From assembly GCA_964426915.1 (NCBI GenBank), contig CAYRTD010000057.1, forward strand, positions 1-22,957: a DNA stretch of 22,957 nt, written 5' to 3'. Numbering within the stretch: the first letter of the stretch is position 1; each line of letters starts with the position of its first letter. Positions 15,324 through 22,647 of this stretch are shown in pieces. The stretch is from CAYRTD01 sp964426915. GTDB lineage: Bacteria; Bacteroidota; Bacteroidia; Bacteroidales; GCA-2748055. Under the pieces are notes generated by a model. It did not search any database and was not told the origin of the DNA. It saw only the letters and a list, made by a program, of their open reading frames with translations. A program made the position numbers and the translations under genes.

Positions 15324-15347
15324 TGACTAAAAAGTATTTTTTAGTCA
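15324..15347. terminator. Perfect hairpin after the exported-protein gene
   Basis: TGACTAAAAA (15324-15333) pairs perfectly with TTTTTAGTCA (15338-15347) around a 4-nt loop. A T-rich stretch (GTTTTTTA) follows 6 nt later. The stem is weak in G+C, so termination is likely but not certain. Confidence 0.5.
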
Positions 15348-15421
15348 TCCATGTTTTTTAAGCATTGAATAGTTATTACCAAAGATGATATATATCATTT
15401 TTCTCCCACGATAATTATCCT

Positions 15422-15429
15422 TATATTTG
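15422..15429 (+). promoter_or_regulatory. Bacteroidota-type -7 element for the TM1266/TonB operon
   Basis: TATATTTG matches TAnnTTTG exactly, 86 nt before the regulator's ATG. A transcript would begin near 15435, inside the palindrome 15427-15444. Only a T-run is present where a -33 TTTG would be expected. Confidence 0.6.
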
Positions 15430-15444
15430 TTATTCAAATAACAA
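15427..15444. promoter_or_regulatory. Perfect palindrome resembling a Rex operator
   Basis: TTGTTATTCAAATAACAA has two perfect 8-bp arms around CA. It has the same length as the Rex consensus known from Firmicutes (TTGTTAAnnnnTTAACAA) and agrees at 12 of 14 defined positions, including the TTGTTA and TAACAA ends. It overlaps the last three bases of the -7 element and the probable transcription start, the classic place for a repressor. rex itself is encoded at 184-825. The Bacteroidota Rex consensus could differ, and other dimeric repressors are possible. Confidence 0.5.
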
Positions 15445-15515
15445 TAAATCTAAGAAACCGGTTATTTTCCGTTTTCAAGGATTCCAAAATTTAATCTTAT
15501 CCGGAGGAACATCTA

Positions 15516-15785
15516 ATGGAAAAGAGAATCGGAAGTGCTTTAATAATGGTTGAGGAAAATCATCAGATACCTAAACTCAACCTGATCCTGTCAAAACATA
15601 ACAGACTTATTATAGGCAGACAGGGAATTCCTTTGCGTGATCGCGATATTTCGATTATTTCTATTGTCCTGGAGGGAACCACGGATGAGATTGGCGCTCT
15701 GACCGGCCAGATCGGCAGGTTAAAGGGCGTTCAGGTCAAGTCAATCTTAACAAAACCACAGGATAATAATCATGAAAAGAATTAA
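15516..15785 (+). CDS. TM1266-family putative iron-only hydrogenase system regulator
   Basis: The 89 residues match the small family named after Thermotoga TM1266, found with [FeFe]-hydrogenase and its maturases and having an ACT/NikR-C-terminus-like fold. Family marks are the start MEKRIGSALIMVE, the middle IIGRQGIPLRDRDISII and the end GALTGQIGRLKGVQVKS. A regulatory or ligand-sensing role is proposed for the family; the reaction and ligand are not established. The start is firm: a strong GGAGG (15503-15507) lies 8 nt before the ATG, unusual in this window. The gene overlaps the TonB receptor by 14 nt, so the two are probably translationally coupled. No HydA, HydE, HydF or HydG gene is present in the window, which makes the partner unusual. 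An exact -7 box and a Rex-like palindrome lie upstream. Confidence 0.88.
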   Translation: MEKRIGSALIMVEENHQIPKLNLILSKHNRLIIGRQGIPLRDRDISIISIVLEGTTDEIGALTGQIGRLKGVQVKSILTKPQDNNHEKN

Positions 15786-18135
15786 TTTACTTTTAGTTTT
15801 TCTCCTTTTGGTTACCTGCCTTAAGGCGCAGTTGAGCGGGAGAATATCAGACCCACAAACTTCCAAAGCTCTCCAGGGAGCTCACATAGTTCTTTATAAC
15901 AGCTCCGGCTCTGTCATTTCGCAGGAAATCACGGGTAAATCGGGTAATTTTTCCCTTAAAGAGGAAGTGAAAGAAGGTATGACATTGGTGGTAACCTATA
16001 TAGGTTATGAGTCAATTGAAATAGACCTTAACCCGGGAAATAACTACACCGGGCTGGAAATTCAACCACAGCCTGCCCCCGTACCTGTGGGTGAGGTAAT
16101 CATCAGCAGCCTGCGTCAGGAAAAATTCCTTAAGGATATTGCTATGCCGGTTTCTCTTATCAACACGGATGATATTAATAAATCTGACGGTATTACACCC
16201 TCGGAATTTTTGAGGAATGAGCCCGGATTATTCCTTGCAAGAGATGGCATTTGGGCAACTAGTTTAAACATAAGAGGTCTGTCCGAACAGAGGATTATCA
16301 CTCTTGTAGATGGTAACCGGCTGGAAACGGCGACGGATATTGCAGCGGGAATGGCCATGATTGATGTTAATGATATTGAAAGAATTGAAGTGATAAAAGG
16401 CGCTGCTTCTTCACTTTATGGAACAGGTGCTCTGGGTGGAGTTGTGAACATTATTACCCGTGACGGATATTTTAATGATGAATTCTATGCCGATGGTGCT
16501 GCAGGCTTTTCCTATCATACAGTAAATTCAATGCATTCCGAGCATGCGACTGTTTCTTCCGGCAATAATAACTGGTATATACGATTATCAGGAACTCTAA
16601 GGGATGCCGAAAATACCAGAACACCCCCTGGAGAACTTGAGAATTCTCAGTTCAGCGATAATAATATTTCACTTAAAGCTGGAATAAGACCAATGGATAA
16701 TCATGAACTCAAATTAAATTTGCAACGATACAGTGCCAGTGATGCTGGTATTCCGGGGGGGAAGTCTTTTCCGGGACCGGCAAGCGCCACATACACGAAA
16801 GTAAAAAGAGATCTCATGAGTGCCCGGTATACCATTAAAGGAAAAGGGGAGGTATTCAGAGATCTGAGCATTAAATATTACAGGCAGTATATTTTAAGGG
16901 ATGTGGAACTCATACCCAATCCAAATGTAACCATTACTCCCAGCGGATATCATACAACTAACGGAATCTCATTTCATAGTAACCTGATTCCTTTCACCGG
17001 GCATAATCTTATAGCCGGTATTGATGTATGGCAAAGAAACCTGATGACTGAACGCTTTAAAGATATAAATCAGCCGGTAACTGACGAGGAGGGTAATATT
17101 ATAGCAACCAACCACATTTTCAGGGCTGAAACCCCTATTCCTGAAACGGATTTTACGAGTGGCGGTCTCTTCTTTAACGATGAATTTTCATTGTGGCAGG
17201 AAAGACTGAAGATCAATCTCGGTGGACGTTTCGACCTTATTAATGTAAGGAACAAGGAAGCGGTAGATCCGGAATATATTATCATGAACGATGTAAGGAT
17301 TAATAATCCTCCTAATCAGAGGATAACTTTTAAAGCCCGGGATGTCTACAATCAAAGCTGGAGCGCTGACCTTGGGCTGGTGTATGCTATTACACCCGAA
17401 TTTGATCTTACTGGCTCATTTTCAAGAGCTTTCCGTTCGCCTTCCATCGAGGAAAGATATAAGTATATTGATCTGGGTTCTACAGTGAATATTGGAGATC
17501 CTGATCTGAAGCCGGAAGATGGTTATTTTTCAGATCTCGGGCTGAAGATATGGAAAGACAGGTTTCATTTTTCAGTAAATGGATTTATCAATTCCATGTC
17601 GAATCTGATCGTTGCGGAACCAGGAGAGATAGAATACTCATATGCAAATGACCCGGAACGTATAGATACCATTCCCGCTCTGATAAATGCCAATGTTGAT
17701 CAGGCATTGCTATATGGTTATGATATGAGTTTTAGTTATAACATTTACAGCCGTCTGGTGTTATTTGGCTCGTCTGCATTTGTAAGGGGTGTTGATGTAA
17801 ACAATGACACCGATCTTCCCCTTATCCCGCCTCTGAACGGAAGAATTGGCTTAAGATACAAGACACAGAAAGCCTACGGAGTTGAGTTTGTTGGTAATCT
17901 CATAGCCGATCAGGATAAAATTGCTGAAGGAGAAACTCCTACAAAGGGATATTCCACCTATGATCTTCGGATCTTTACGCCGGCAATTGACTTCGGATTC
18001 GGGAACATTAAATTATTCGGAGGAATAGCGAATATAACTGACCGTGCGTATATTAATCATCTGTCGACTAACCGGGGATTGATTAAATATGAACCGGGCA
18101 GGAATTTTTATCTGAGATTGAGGATGGAATTTTAA
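15772..18135 (+). CDS. TonB-dependent outer-membrane receptor
   Basis: The protein has 787 residues. A signal peptide covers 1-19. Residues 20-100 form a carboxypeptidase-D regulatory-like beta sandwich (LSGRISDPQTSKALQGAHI), typical of Bacteroidota receptors. The plug occupies about 108-230 and includes LRNEPGLFLARDG, LNIRGLSEQRIITLVDG, ERIEVIKGAASSLYGTGALG and VVNIITR. The rest is a 22-strand-type barrel with PEFDLTGSFSRAFRSPSIEER and a terminal Phe (LRLRMEF), the outer-membrane insertion signal. Such proteins take up siderophores, haem, cobalamin, metals or oligosaccharides using TonB energy. There is no SusD partner, which favours a small chelate or metal rather than a glycan. Coupling to a hydrogenase-type regulator makes iron, or another hydrogenase-related metal or cofactor, a reasonable guess for the ligand. 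Confidence 0.92.
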   Translation: MKRINLLLVFLLLVTCLKAQLSGRISDPQTSKALQGAHIVLYNSSGSVISQEITGKSGNFSLKEEVKEGMTLVVTYIGYESIEIDLNPGNNYTGLEIQPQPAPVPVGEVIISSLRQEKFLKDIAMPVSLINTDDINKSDGITPSEFLRNEPGLFLARDGIWATSLNIRGLSEQRIITLVDGNRLETATDIAAGMAMIDVNDIERIEVIKGAASSLYGTGALGGVVNIITRDGYFNDEFYADGAAGFSYHTVNSMHSEHATVSSGNNNWYIRLSGTLRDAENTRTPPGELENSQFSDNNISLKAGIRPMDNHELKLNLQRYSASDAGIPGGKSFPGPASATYTKVKRDLMSARYTIKGKGEVFRDLSIKYYRQYILRDVELIPNPNVTITPSGYHTTNGISFHSNLIPFTGHNLIAGIDVWQRNLMTERFKDINQPVTDEEGNIIATNHIFRAETPIPETDFTSGGLFFNDEFSLWQERLKINLGGRFDLINVRNKEAVDPEYIIMNDVRINNPPNQRITFKARDVYNQSWSADLGLVYAITPEFDLTGSFSRAFRSPSIEERYKYIDLGSTVNIGDPDLKPEDGYFSDLGLKIWKDRFHFSVNGFINSMSNLIVAEPGEIEYSYANDPERIDTIPALINANVDQALLYGYDMSFSYNIYSRLVLFGSSAFVRGVDVNNDTDLPLIPPLNGRIGLRYKTQKAYGVEFVGNLIADQDKIAEGETPTKGYSTYDLRIFTPAIDFGFGNIKLFGGIANITDRAYINHLSTNRGLIKYEPGRNFYLRLRMEF

Positions 18136-18233
18136 TTCTGTTATAATGAACGATAAAAAAACGTTTTATTATTCTTCCAAACCCCGACAAGCATAGGCGT
18201 CAACTTAAGATCACCATATGTCCTGCAAAAATA

Positions 18234-18325
18234 TTTGAATCACAGAGTACACAGAGTTATTATCACAGGCCCACACCTCGGCAGGCGGGCCTGTGATAAT
18301 AACTCTGTGTACTCTGTGATTCAAA
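18234..18325. repeat. 39-bp perfect inverted repeat with 14-nt loop
   Basis: Arms 18234-18272 and 18287-18325 are fully complementary, from TTTGAATCACAGAGTACACA through AGAGTTATTATCACAGGCCC. The loop is ACACCTCGGCAGGC. It contains the internal direct repeat ACAGAGTACACAGAG, and a further partial copy (CTTTGTGATTCAAAA) lies just after it. It sits 98 nt after the TonB gene and could stop transcription from either side. Confidence 0.9.
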
Positions 18326-18360
18326 AACTCTTTGTGATTCAAAACACATGCATATTCAAA

Positions 18361-18459
18361 TCAAAGTACAAACCGGCGGATTCCATTTTTAAGCAATCCA
18401 ACATTAAAATTAATCAACAATCCCACTTTCTTATCGGCGAGTTTTAGATATGTCAGGAC
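18361..18459 (-). pseudogene. C-terminal remnant of a GxxExxY protein gene
   Basis: Reading the minus strand to the TGA at 18361-18363 gives VLTYLKLADKKVGLLINFNV followed by GLLKNGIRRFVL, which matches the characteristic C-terminus of GxxExxY proteins (usually about 125 residues, function unknown). Homology stops at about 18459, one base before the first repeat unit of locus D begins; upstream sequence in frame is repeat DNA with no start. About three-quarters of the gene, including the GxxExxY motif, is missing. I recognise the family from sequence memory only. Confidence 0.65.
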
Positions 18460-18460
18460 T

Positions 18461-18617
18461 GAGATCCCTCGGCTAATGCCCGGGGTCAGTTCGACTAGAT
18501 GATTTTGAAATACAAAATCATAGTCTCATTGAGATCCCTCGTTAATACTCGGGATCAATTCGACTAAATGATTTTGAAATACAAAATCATAGTCTCATTG
18601 ACATTATGGACAGACAC
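18461..18617. repeat. Mosaic intergenic repeat, locus D: two tandem hairpin units
   Basis: Unit 1 is 18461-18530 (70 nt) and unit 2 is 18531-18599 (69 nt); both start GAGATCCCTCG and end AGTCTCATT. Each contains ATGATTTTGAAATACAAAAT and the start of a GATCCC hairpin. The array ends with TGACATTATGGACAGACAC (18599-18617), identical over 19 nt to locus C. The last base overlaps the metY stop codon. It lies in the 481-nt gap between convergent genes, with the inverted repeat and the broken gene beside it; the start of the gap (18136-18233) shows no clear feature. Confidence 0.85.
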
Positions 18618-19912
18618 TATGCTCTTATGGCATCCAGAAGGTCTTCCTTAATATCATCCAGATGTTCAAGTCCCACCGAGAGTCTTATTGCATCAGGTTC
18701 CACTCCGCTTGCCAGTCGTTGTGTTTCCGGCAACTGCTCATGAGTTGTGCTCCAGGGATGAATGATCAGTGTCCGGGCATCGCCTACATTTGCCAGGTGT
18801 GAAATAAGCTTAACATTATTCACAAGTTTTTCTGCCGTTTCTTTTCCCCCCTTGACATTGAAGGTAAGCACCCCTCCAAATCCGTTAGTGAGGTATTTTT
18901 TTGCTGCCTCATGATACGGATTGCCGGGTAATCCGGGATAATTAACATTTGTAACCCATTCCTGTTTCTGAAGCCATTTGGCCATTTCCAGAGTATTCTC
19001 TGCATGTTTCTGTACGCGGAGAGAGATAGTTTCAAGCCCCTGAAGAAGTAGAAAGGCATTAAAAGGACTGAGTGCATTTCCATAATCACGCAATCCCTCC
19101 ACTCTTGCTCTTATGATAAAGGCAATATTACCAAAAGGACCTCCTTCTCCGAATACGTCCCAGAATATAAGCCCGTTATAACCTTCGGAGGGTTCCGTAA
19201 ACTGGGGAAATTTTCCGTTAGCCCAGTTAAAGTTCCCTGCATCAACAATGACTCCGCCAATGCTGTTTCCGTGCCCTCCGATCCATTTTGTAGCCGATTC
19301 CACCACGATATTTGCTCCATGGTGAATGGGCTTGCACAAATATCCGGCTGCACCGAAAGTGTTGTCTACTACAAGAGGGATGTCATATTTTCTGGCAATA
19401 GAAGAAATGGCTTCGAAATCGGGTATGTTGAATTTGGGATTTCCAATGGTCTCCAGATAAATGGCTTTGGTCCTATCATCGATAAGTTTTTCAAATCCCT
19501 CCGGTTCATCTCCCTCAACAAAGCGGGCCTCAATCCCCAGTCGTTTAAACTGAACTTTAAATTGATTGTATGTTCCTCCATATAAATATGAGGTGCTTAC
19601 AAAGTTATCACCATGCTCCAGGATATTGGTAAGCGCCAGGAACTGTGCCGATTGACCGCTGGCTGTAGCAAGAGCTGCTGCCCCGTCCTCAAGTGCGGCA
19701 ATTCTTTTTTCGAAGACATCGGTAGTGGGGTTCATTATCCGGGTATAAATATTTCCGAATTCTTTTAAACCAAAAAGTTTTGCAGCGTGTTCCGTGTTAT
19801 CGAAAGTATAGGAGGTTGTTTGATAGATCGGAACAGCTCTGGATTTGGTAACTGAATCAACATCATATCCTGCATGAAGTTGTAGAGTGTCGTAATGGTA
19901 TTTTTTGCTCAT
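18617..19912 (-). CDS. metY: O-acetylhomoserine sulfhydrylase (O-acetylhomoserine aminocarboxypropyltransferase)
   Basis: A PLP-dependent Cys/Met-metabolism enzyme that makes homocysteine from O-acetylhomoserine and sulfide. The ATG at 19912 gives 431 residues starting MSKKYHYDTLQLHAG, normal for MetY. The frame is open upstream to an ATG at 20008, but that extension is low-complexity Pro/Ile/Phe encoded by G/C-run DNA and is not expected. PLP lysine Lys209 lies in ESATKWIGGHG. Other marks are VPIYQTTSYTF, NIYTRIMNPTTD, ATASGQSAQ, VVDNTFG and the C-terminal SVGLEHLDDIKEDL. Length and the insert GYNGLIFWDVFGEGGPFGN set it apart from the shorter MetB/MetC enzymes. A SAM-I riboswitch about 343 nt upstream on the same strand predicts repression when S-adenosylmethionine is plentiful. 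Confidence 0.93.
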   Translation of the reverse strand: MSKKYHYDTLQLHAGYDVDSVTKSRAVPIYQTTSYTFDNTEHAAKLFGLKEFGNIYTRIMNPTTDVFEKRIAALEDGAAALATASGQSAQFLALTNILEHGDNFVSTSYLYGGTYNQFKVQFKRLGIEARFVEGDEPEGFEKLIDDRTKAIYLETIGNPKFNIPDFEAISSIARKYDIPLVVDNTFGAAGYLCKPIHHGANIVVESATKWIGGHGNSIGGVIVDAGNFNWANGKFPQFTEPSEGYNGLIFWDVFGEGGPFGNIAFIIRARVEGLRDYGNALSPFNAFLLLQGLETISLRVQKHAENTLEMAKWLQKQEWVTNVNYPGLPGNPYHEAAKKYLTNGFGGVLTFNVKGGKETAEKLVNNVKLISHLANVGDARTLIIHPWSTTHEQLPETQRLASGVEPDAIRLSVGLEHLDDIKEDLLDAIRA

Positions 19913-19945
19913 TTGGGTATAATTTTTATAGATTATAGATAAATA

Positions 19946-19988
19946 GGGAAAAGGGATTGGGGAAATGGGATTAGGGATTAAAAAGGGG
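19946..19988 (+). other. G-tract cluster (possible G-quadruplex) in the metY leader
   Basis: Six runs of three or four G residues, spaced by 3-8 nt, lie on the + strand (GGGAAAAGGGATTGGGG, then GGGATTAGGG, then GGGG). In the metY transcript this is a C-rich tract 34-76 nt before the start codon. Telomere-like GGGATTA steps suggest slippage or a G-quadruplex in the template strand. Confidence 0.5.
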
Positions 19989-20008
19989 TTGATAAAGCAA
20001 TTCTTCAT

Positions 20009-20254
20009 GAATTGTGATGATTATTTCTCAATCTTTTGAAGTTACTTTGAACATGGGAATGTGCAGATTTTTTGAAACAGTATCATATCAACCGGAGGTG
20101 TTCTTTAAATGTTCCGTGTGAAATATTCTGGTTTTCTATCCCGCTCAACCACAGATTAATCCCTTTAGGGCATTATCATACACTGACAAATTTGTATATG
20201 ATATCCACCGTTACATGAAAGACAAAATTTGAATCGGGTATTTTTCATAATAAT
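20009..20254. other. Long leader between SAM riboswitch and metY
   Basis: No gene of convincing size was found. On the minus strand a 27-residue frame starts 7 nt after the aptamer (20248 to 20165), beginning MKNTRFKFCLSCNGG and containing four Cys residues; it has no supported ribosome site. A CCCTAAAGGG palindrome follows at its stop. No clear terminator stem with a U-tract was seen, so the mode of riboswitch action is not evident. Confidence 0.4.
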
Positions 20255-20367
20255 AGATTTATATTCTCCGGTAAATGTTTTCCGGACAGGAATTGGCACC
20301 TTTTCCTAAGGAGGGAAGGTTGCCAGAGGGTCAATGAGCCTGTCTCTTACCTCTTCTTTATAAATCT
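20255..20367 (-). ncRNA. SAM-I (S-box) riboswitch
   Basis: Read on the minus strand, the conserved core appears in order: AGAAGAGGTAAGAGACAGG, then CCCTCTGGCAACC, then AAGGTGCCAATTCCTG. P1 closes with AGATTTATA (20367-20359) against TATAAATCT (20263-20255). P3 is formed by ACCTT and CCT with AGG and AAGGT. P4 is TCCGG/CCGGA just before the 3' P1 strand. This aptamer binds S-adenosylmethionine and usually switches off methionine genes; metY is the next gene on the strand, about 343 nt downstream. Confidence 0.9.
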
Positions 20368-20398
20368 TTCCTTTAACAGAAAGTGTAGATTTACAAAA

Positions 20399-20431
20399 GC
20401 AAAGAAATGAAGGAATATTTTTTAAAGCAAA
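20399..20431 (-). promoter_or_regulatory. Candidate promoter of the SAM riboswitch/metY transcript
   Basis: On the minus strand, TTTG (20431-20428) is followed after 20 nt by TTTCTTTGC (20407-20399), one base from TAnnTTTGC. Transcription would begin about 20-25 nt before the aptamer. The rest of 20408-20638 is A+T-rich; a near -7 box for the following gene (TATATTTT, + strand, 20596-20603) lies in it. Confidence 0.45.
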
Positions 20432-20638
20432 GGTTGGGAAGTGAAATATTTGTTAAAAGAAAATGACTGAAATGATTGGTGTAGGTAATATCTCTCTTTC
20501 ATGGCCGTTATATTTCTGATTTTACAGATTTGGGTACTCATAGTAAGGGTAATTTACTATTTCAAAGCTGTTAAAGTAGAATTGTAATGACTTTTTATAT
20601 TTTCGCGTTGAAATAATATCCAATTCAAAATAACCATT

Positions 20639-22618
20639 ATGCGTCGTATTAGCTTGTTATTATCAGGATTGATGCTCATATCCGGCATTTTTGCTCAGTC
20701 TGCAGAGGAAATGCCATTTACGAAAACGGATACCATCCCTTCAGAACCGATCCTTTTTACATCAGAATCAGCATACAGGTACATTTTGGACCTGTTGGAA
20801 ATGGATGAATTATGGAATAAGGATAAGGATAGCATGAGACTGTCACTGGGAAGACTAATTGACCATTTCAATGAGCCAATTGATAGTGTGGAGAGCCGCC
20901 TTTTAGGATTTGATTATGATTCTGTCAGCTTTAAAAAGGTTGATATTGTGCAAAATGATACCATTCCTTTTCTGTGGCTAAATGATTCAACCCTGATCAT
21001 TGATAGTCCAGAGTTGATTAAGAAGCCTTTTGTCAGAGAAAAAACTATAATTAACAAAATAGTTGATACTACATTTATCGTTGTTAAAGATAGCGTTTAC
21101 TGGCCCGTTATACCGGCCGATACAGTGATAGTGGCTAATGATACATTATCCCGGAGAGAAGATTATGTGCCGGAAGAACAGGATACACTGAAGCAAAAAA
21201 GGAAAATTGTTCTGGTAGAACAGGATACCATCACGGAATTGTATATTGACACTGTTTTTCTTGAAAAGAACAACATCCGTATATATCGAATGGCAGATGG
21301 AAATATTATTCCTCCGATAATACCTCCCGGCAGCGGGAAATCTGTTCTGTTTCTTCCCGATTCTTCCGGTGTTATAATAACCGATACAATCCGGGCTCTT
21401 GTTGGCGAAAGAGATTCTCCGTTCAATATAGTTCCGGGTGAAAATTTACCTGACTCTCTCAGAATGGCTGTTAAGACTCTGATATCCCATACAGAGAAAC
21501 GTGATTCAATCCTTGTTTTTTTTAATGATATATACGGACAAGAAACACCTTTCTGGTTAACTACATCTGAAGATGACCTTTACAGGTACTGGGTAAAAAA
21601 TTATAATAATGATTCCATAACAGTTTGGATGGGGAATCCTTCCAAACATGTTATCACCATGACACTGGAAAAGGATGTTAATCTAAACAGGCTCACCAAG
21701 GAAGTAATAGATGATATTCCTATCAATATCTTCGAGCCTGAACTGTCCCTTGCGAAGGTGGAACCACTGGAGGAAATCCCCATCTACTGGAATTACTCCT
21801 TCGGAAGCTCTTTTATTTTGAATCAGACTTTTCTTTCCAACTGGTCGAAAGGTGGAGAAAATTCATTTTCGAGTTTGCTTGATATTGAGGGTACGGCTGA
21901 ATATACGGATGAAGAGACAGAAACACAGTGGACAAACAGCGGGCGGTTAAAATATGGAACCATTATAACAGAAGAGCATGGATTGAGGACAAACACGGAT
22001 ATGCTTGAATTTAATTCAAAGTATAATAAAGTTATAAAGGAAAAGATCGATTTTAGTTCCGTTTTTTATATGAAATCCCAGGTTGCAAAGGGCTTTAATT
22101 ATCCAAACGATTCTATTGTCGTATCCAAATTCCTGAATCCGGGAACATTTACTATTGGCGTGGGTTTGGAATATAAACCCTTCAAAAAAACCTCCCTGAA
22201 CTTTTCACCTTTATCCTACAAAAACACTTTCGTGCTTGACACTGCCAATATTGACCAGACCATACATGGGGTTGAAGCTGATAAGCGCTCCAGGCAGGAA
22301 ATGGGTGGACAGCTTGTGATCAAGAATAGATTAAATATAATTGAGGATCTAAGTATTTCGAATTCAGTCCGTTTATTCTCAGGATATATGAATAAACCTC
22401 AGAATATTGATGTTGACTGGGAGATAAATTTCGACAAAAGAATTAACTGGTATTTTAAGGTCCTTCTGAATCTTCACCTGATATATGATGATGATATTCT
22501 TTTTCCGGTGCTGGATGATGATGATCAGCCCGTTTTGCTTCCTGATGGAAATGCAAAGAAAGTTCCAAAGATGCAGTTTAAACAGTTTCTTGGCCTGACT
22601 TTTTCGTTCAGGTTCTGA
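20639..22618 (+). CDS. DUF3078-domain outer-membrane protein
   Basis: The protein has 659 residues with a signal peptide at 1-19 (LMLISGIFA, then QSAEE). Residues about 20-370 are a long region rich in Asp, Thr and short strands, with repeated DTI/DTL/DTF motifs. Residues about 385-659 match the DUF3078 barrel-like domain found in Bacteroidota: YWNYSFGSSFILNQTFLSN, WSKGGENSFSSLLD, LKYGTIITEEHG, then repeated amphipathic strands and the terminal FLGLTFSFRF, ending in Phe as outer-membrane proteins do. The length is greater than simple DUF3078 proteins (about 300 residues) because of the N-terminal part, whose role is unknown. The ATG at 20639 gives a proper signal peptide. Transport or envelope function is likely but unproven. 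Confidence 0.82.
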   Translation: MRRISLLLSGLMLISGIFAQSAEEMPFTKTDTIPSEPILFTSESAYRYILDLLEMDELWNKDKDSMRLSLGRLIDHFNEPIDSVESRLLGFDYDSVSFKKVDIVQNDTIPFLWLNDSTLIIDSPELIKKPFVREKTIINKIVDTTFIVVKDSVYWPVIPADTVIVANDTLSRREDYVPEEQDTLKQKRKIVLVEQDTITELYIDTVFLEKNNIRIYRMADGNIIPPIIPPGSGKSVLFLPDSSGVIITDTIRALVGERDSPFNIVPGENLPDSLRMAVKTLISHTEKRDSILVFFNDIYGQETPFWLTTSEDDLYRYWVKNYNNDSITVWMGNPSKHVITMTLEKDVNLNRLTKEVIDDIPINIFEPELSLAKVEPLEEIPIYWNYSFGSSFILNQTFLSNWSKGGENSFSSLLDIEGTAEYTDEETETQWTNSGRLKYGTIITEEHGLRTNTDMLEFNSKYNKVIKEKIDFSSVFYMKSQVAKGFNYPNDSIVVSKFLNPGTFTIGVGLEYKPFKKTSLNFSPLSYKNTFVLDTANIDQTIHGVEADKRSRQEMGGQLVIKNRLNIIEDLSISNSVRLFSGYMNKPQNIDVDWEINFDKRINWYFKVLLNLHLIYDDDILFPVLDDDDQPVLLPDGNAKKVPKMQFKQFLGLTFSFRF

Positions 22619-22647
22619 TATCATGCACATTAAATGTTCGAGATCAA

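Noticed and set aside
18225..18233. Exact TAnnTTTGC box on the minus strand (TATTTTTGC)
   Set aside because: It would drive transcription antisense into the TonB gene from the edge of the inverted repeat; a chance match in A+T-rich DNA is more likely.
19913..20008. N-terminal extension of MetY to the ATG at 20008
   Set aside because: The added residues are low complexity and derive from the G-run tract; MetY normally begins at the ATG at 19912.
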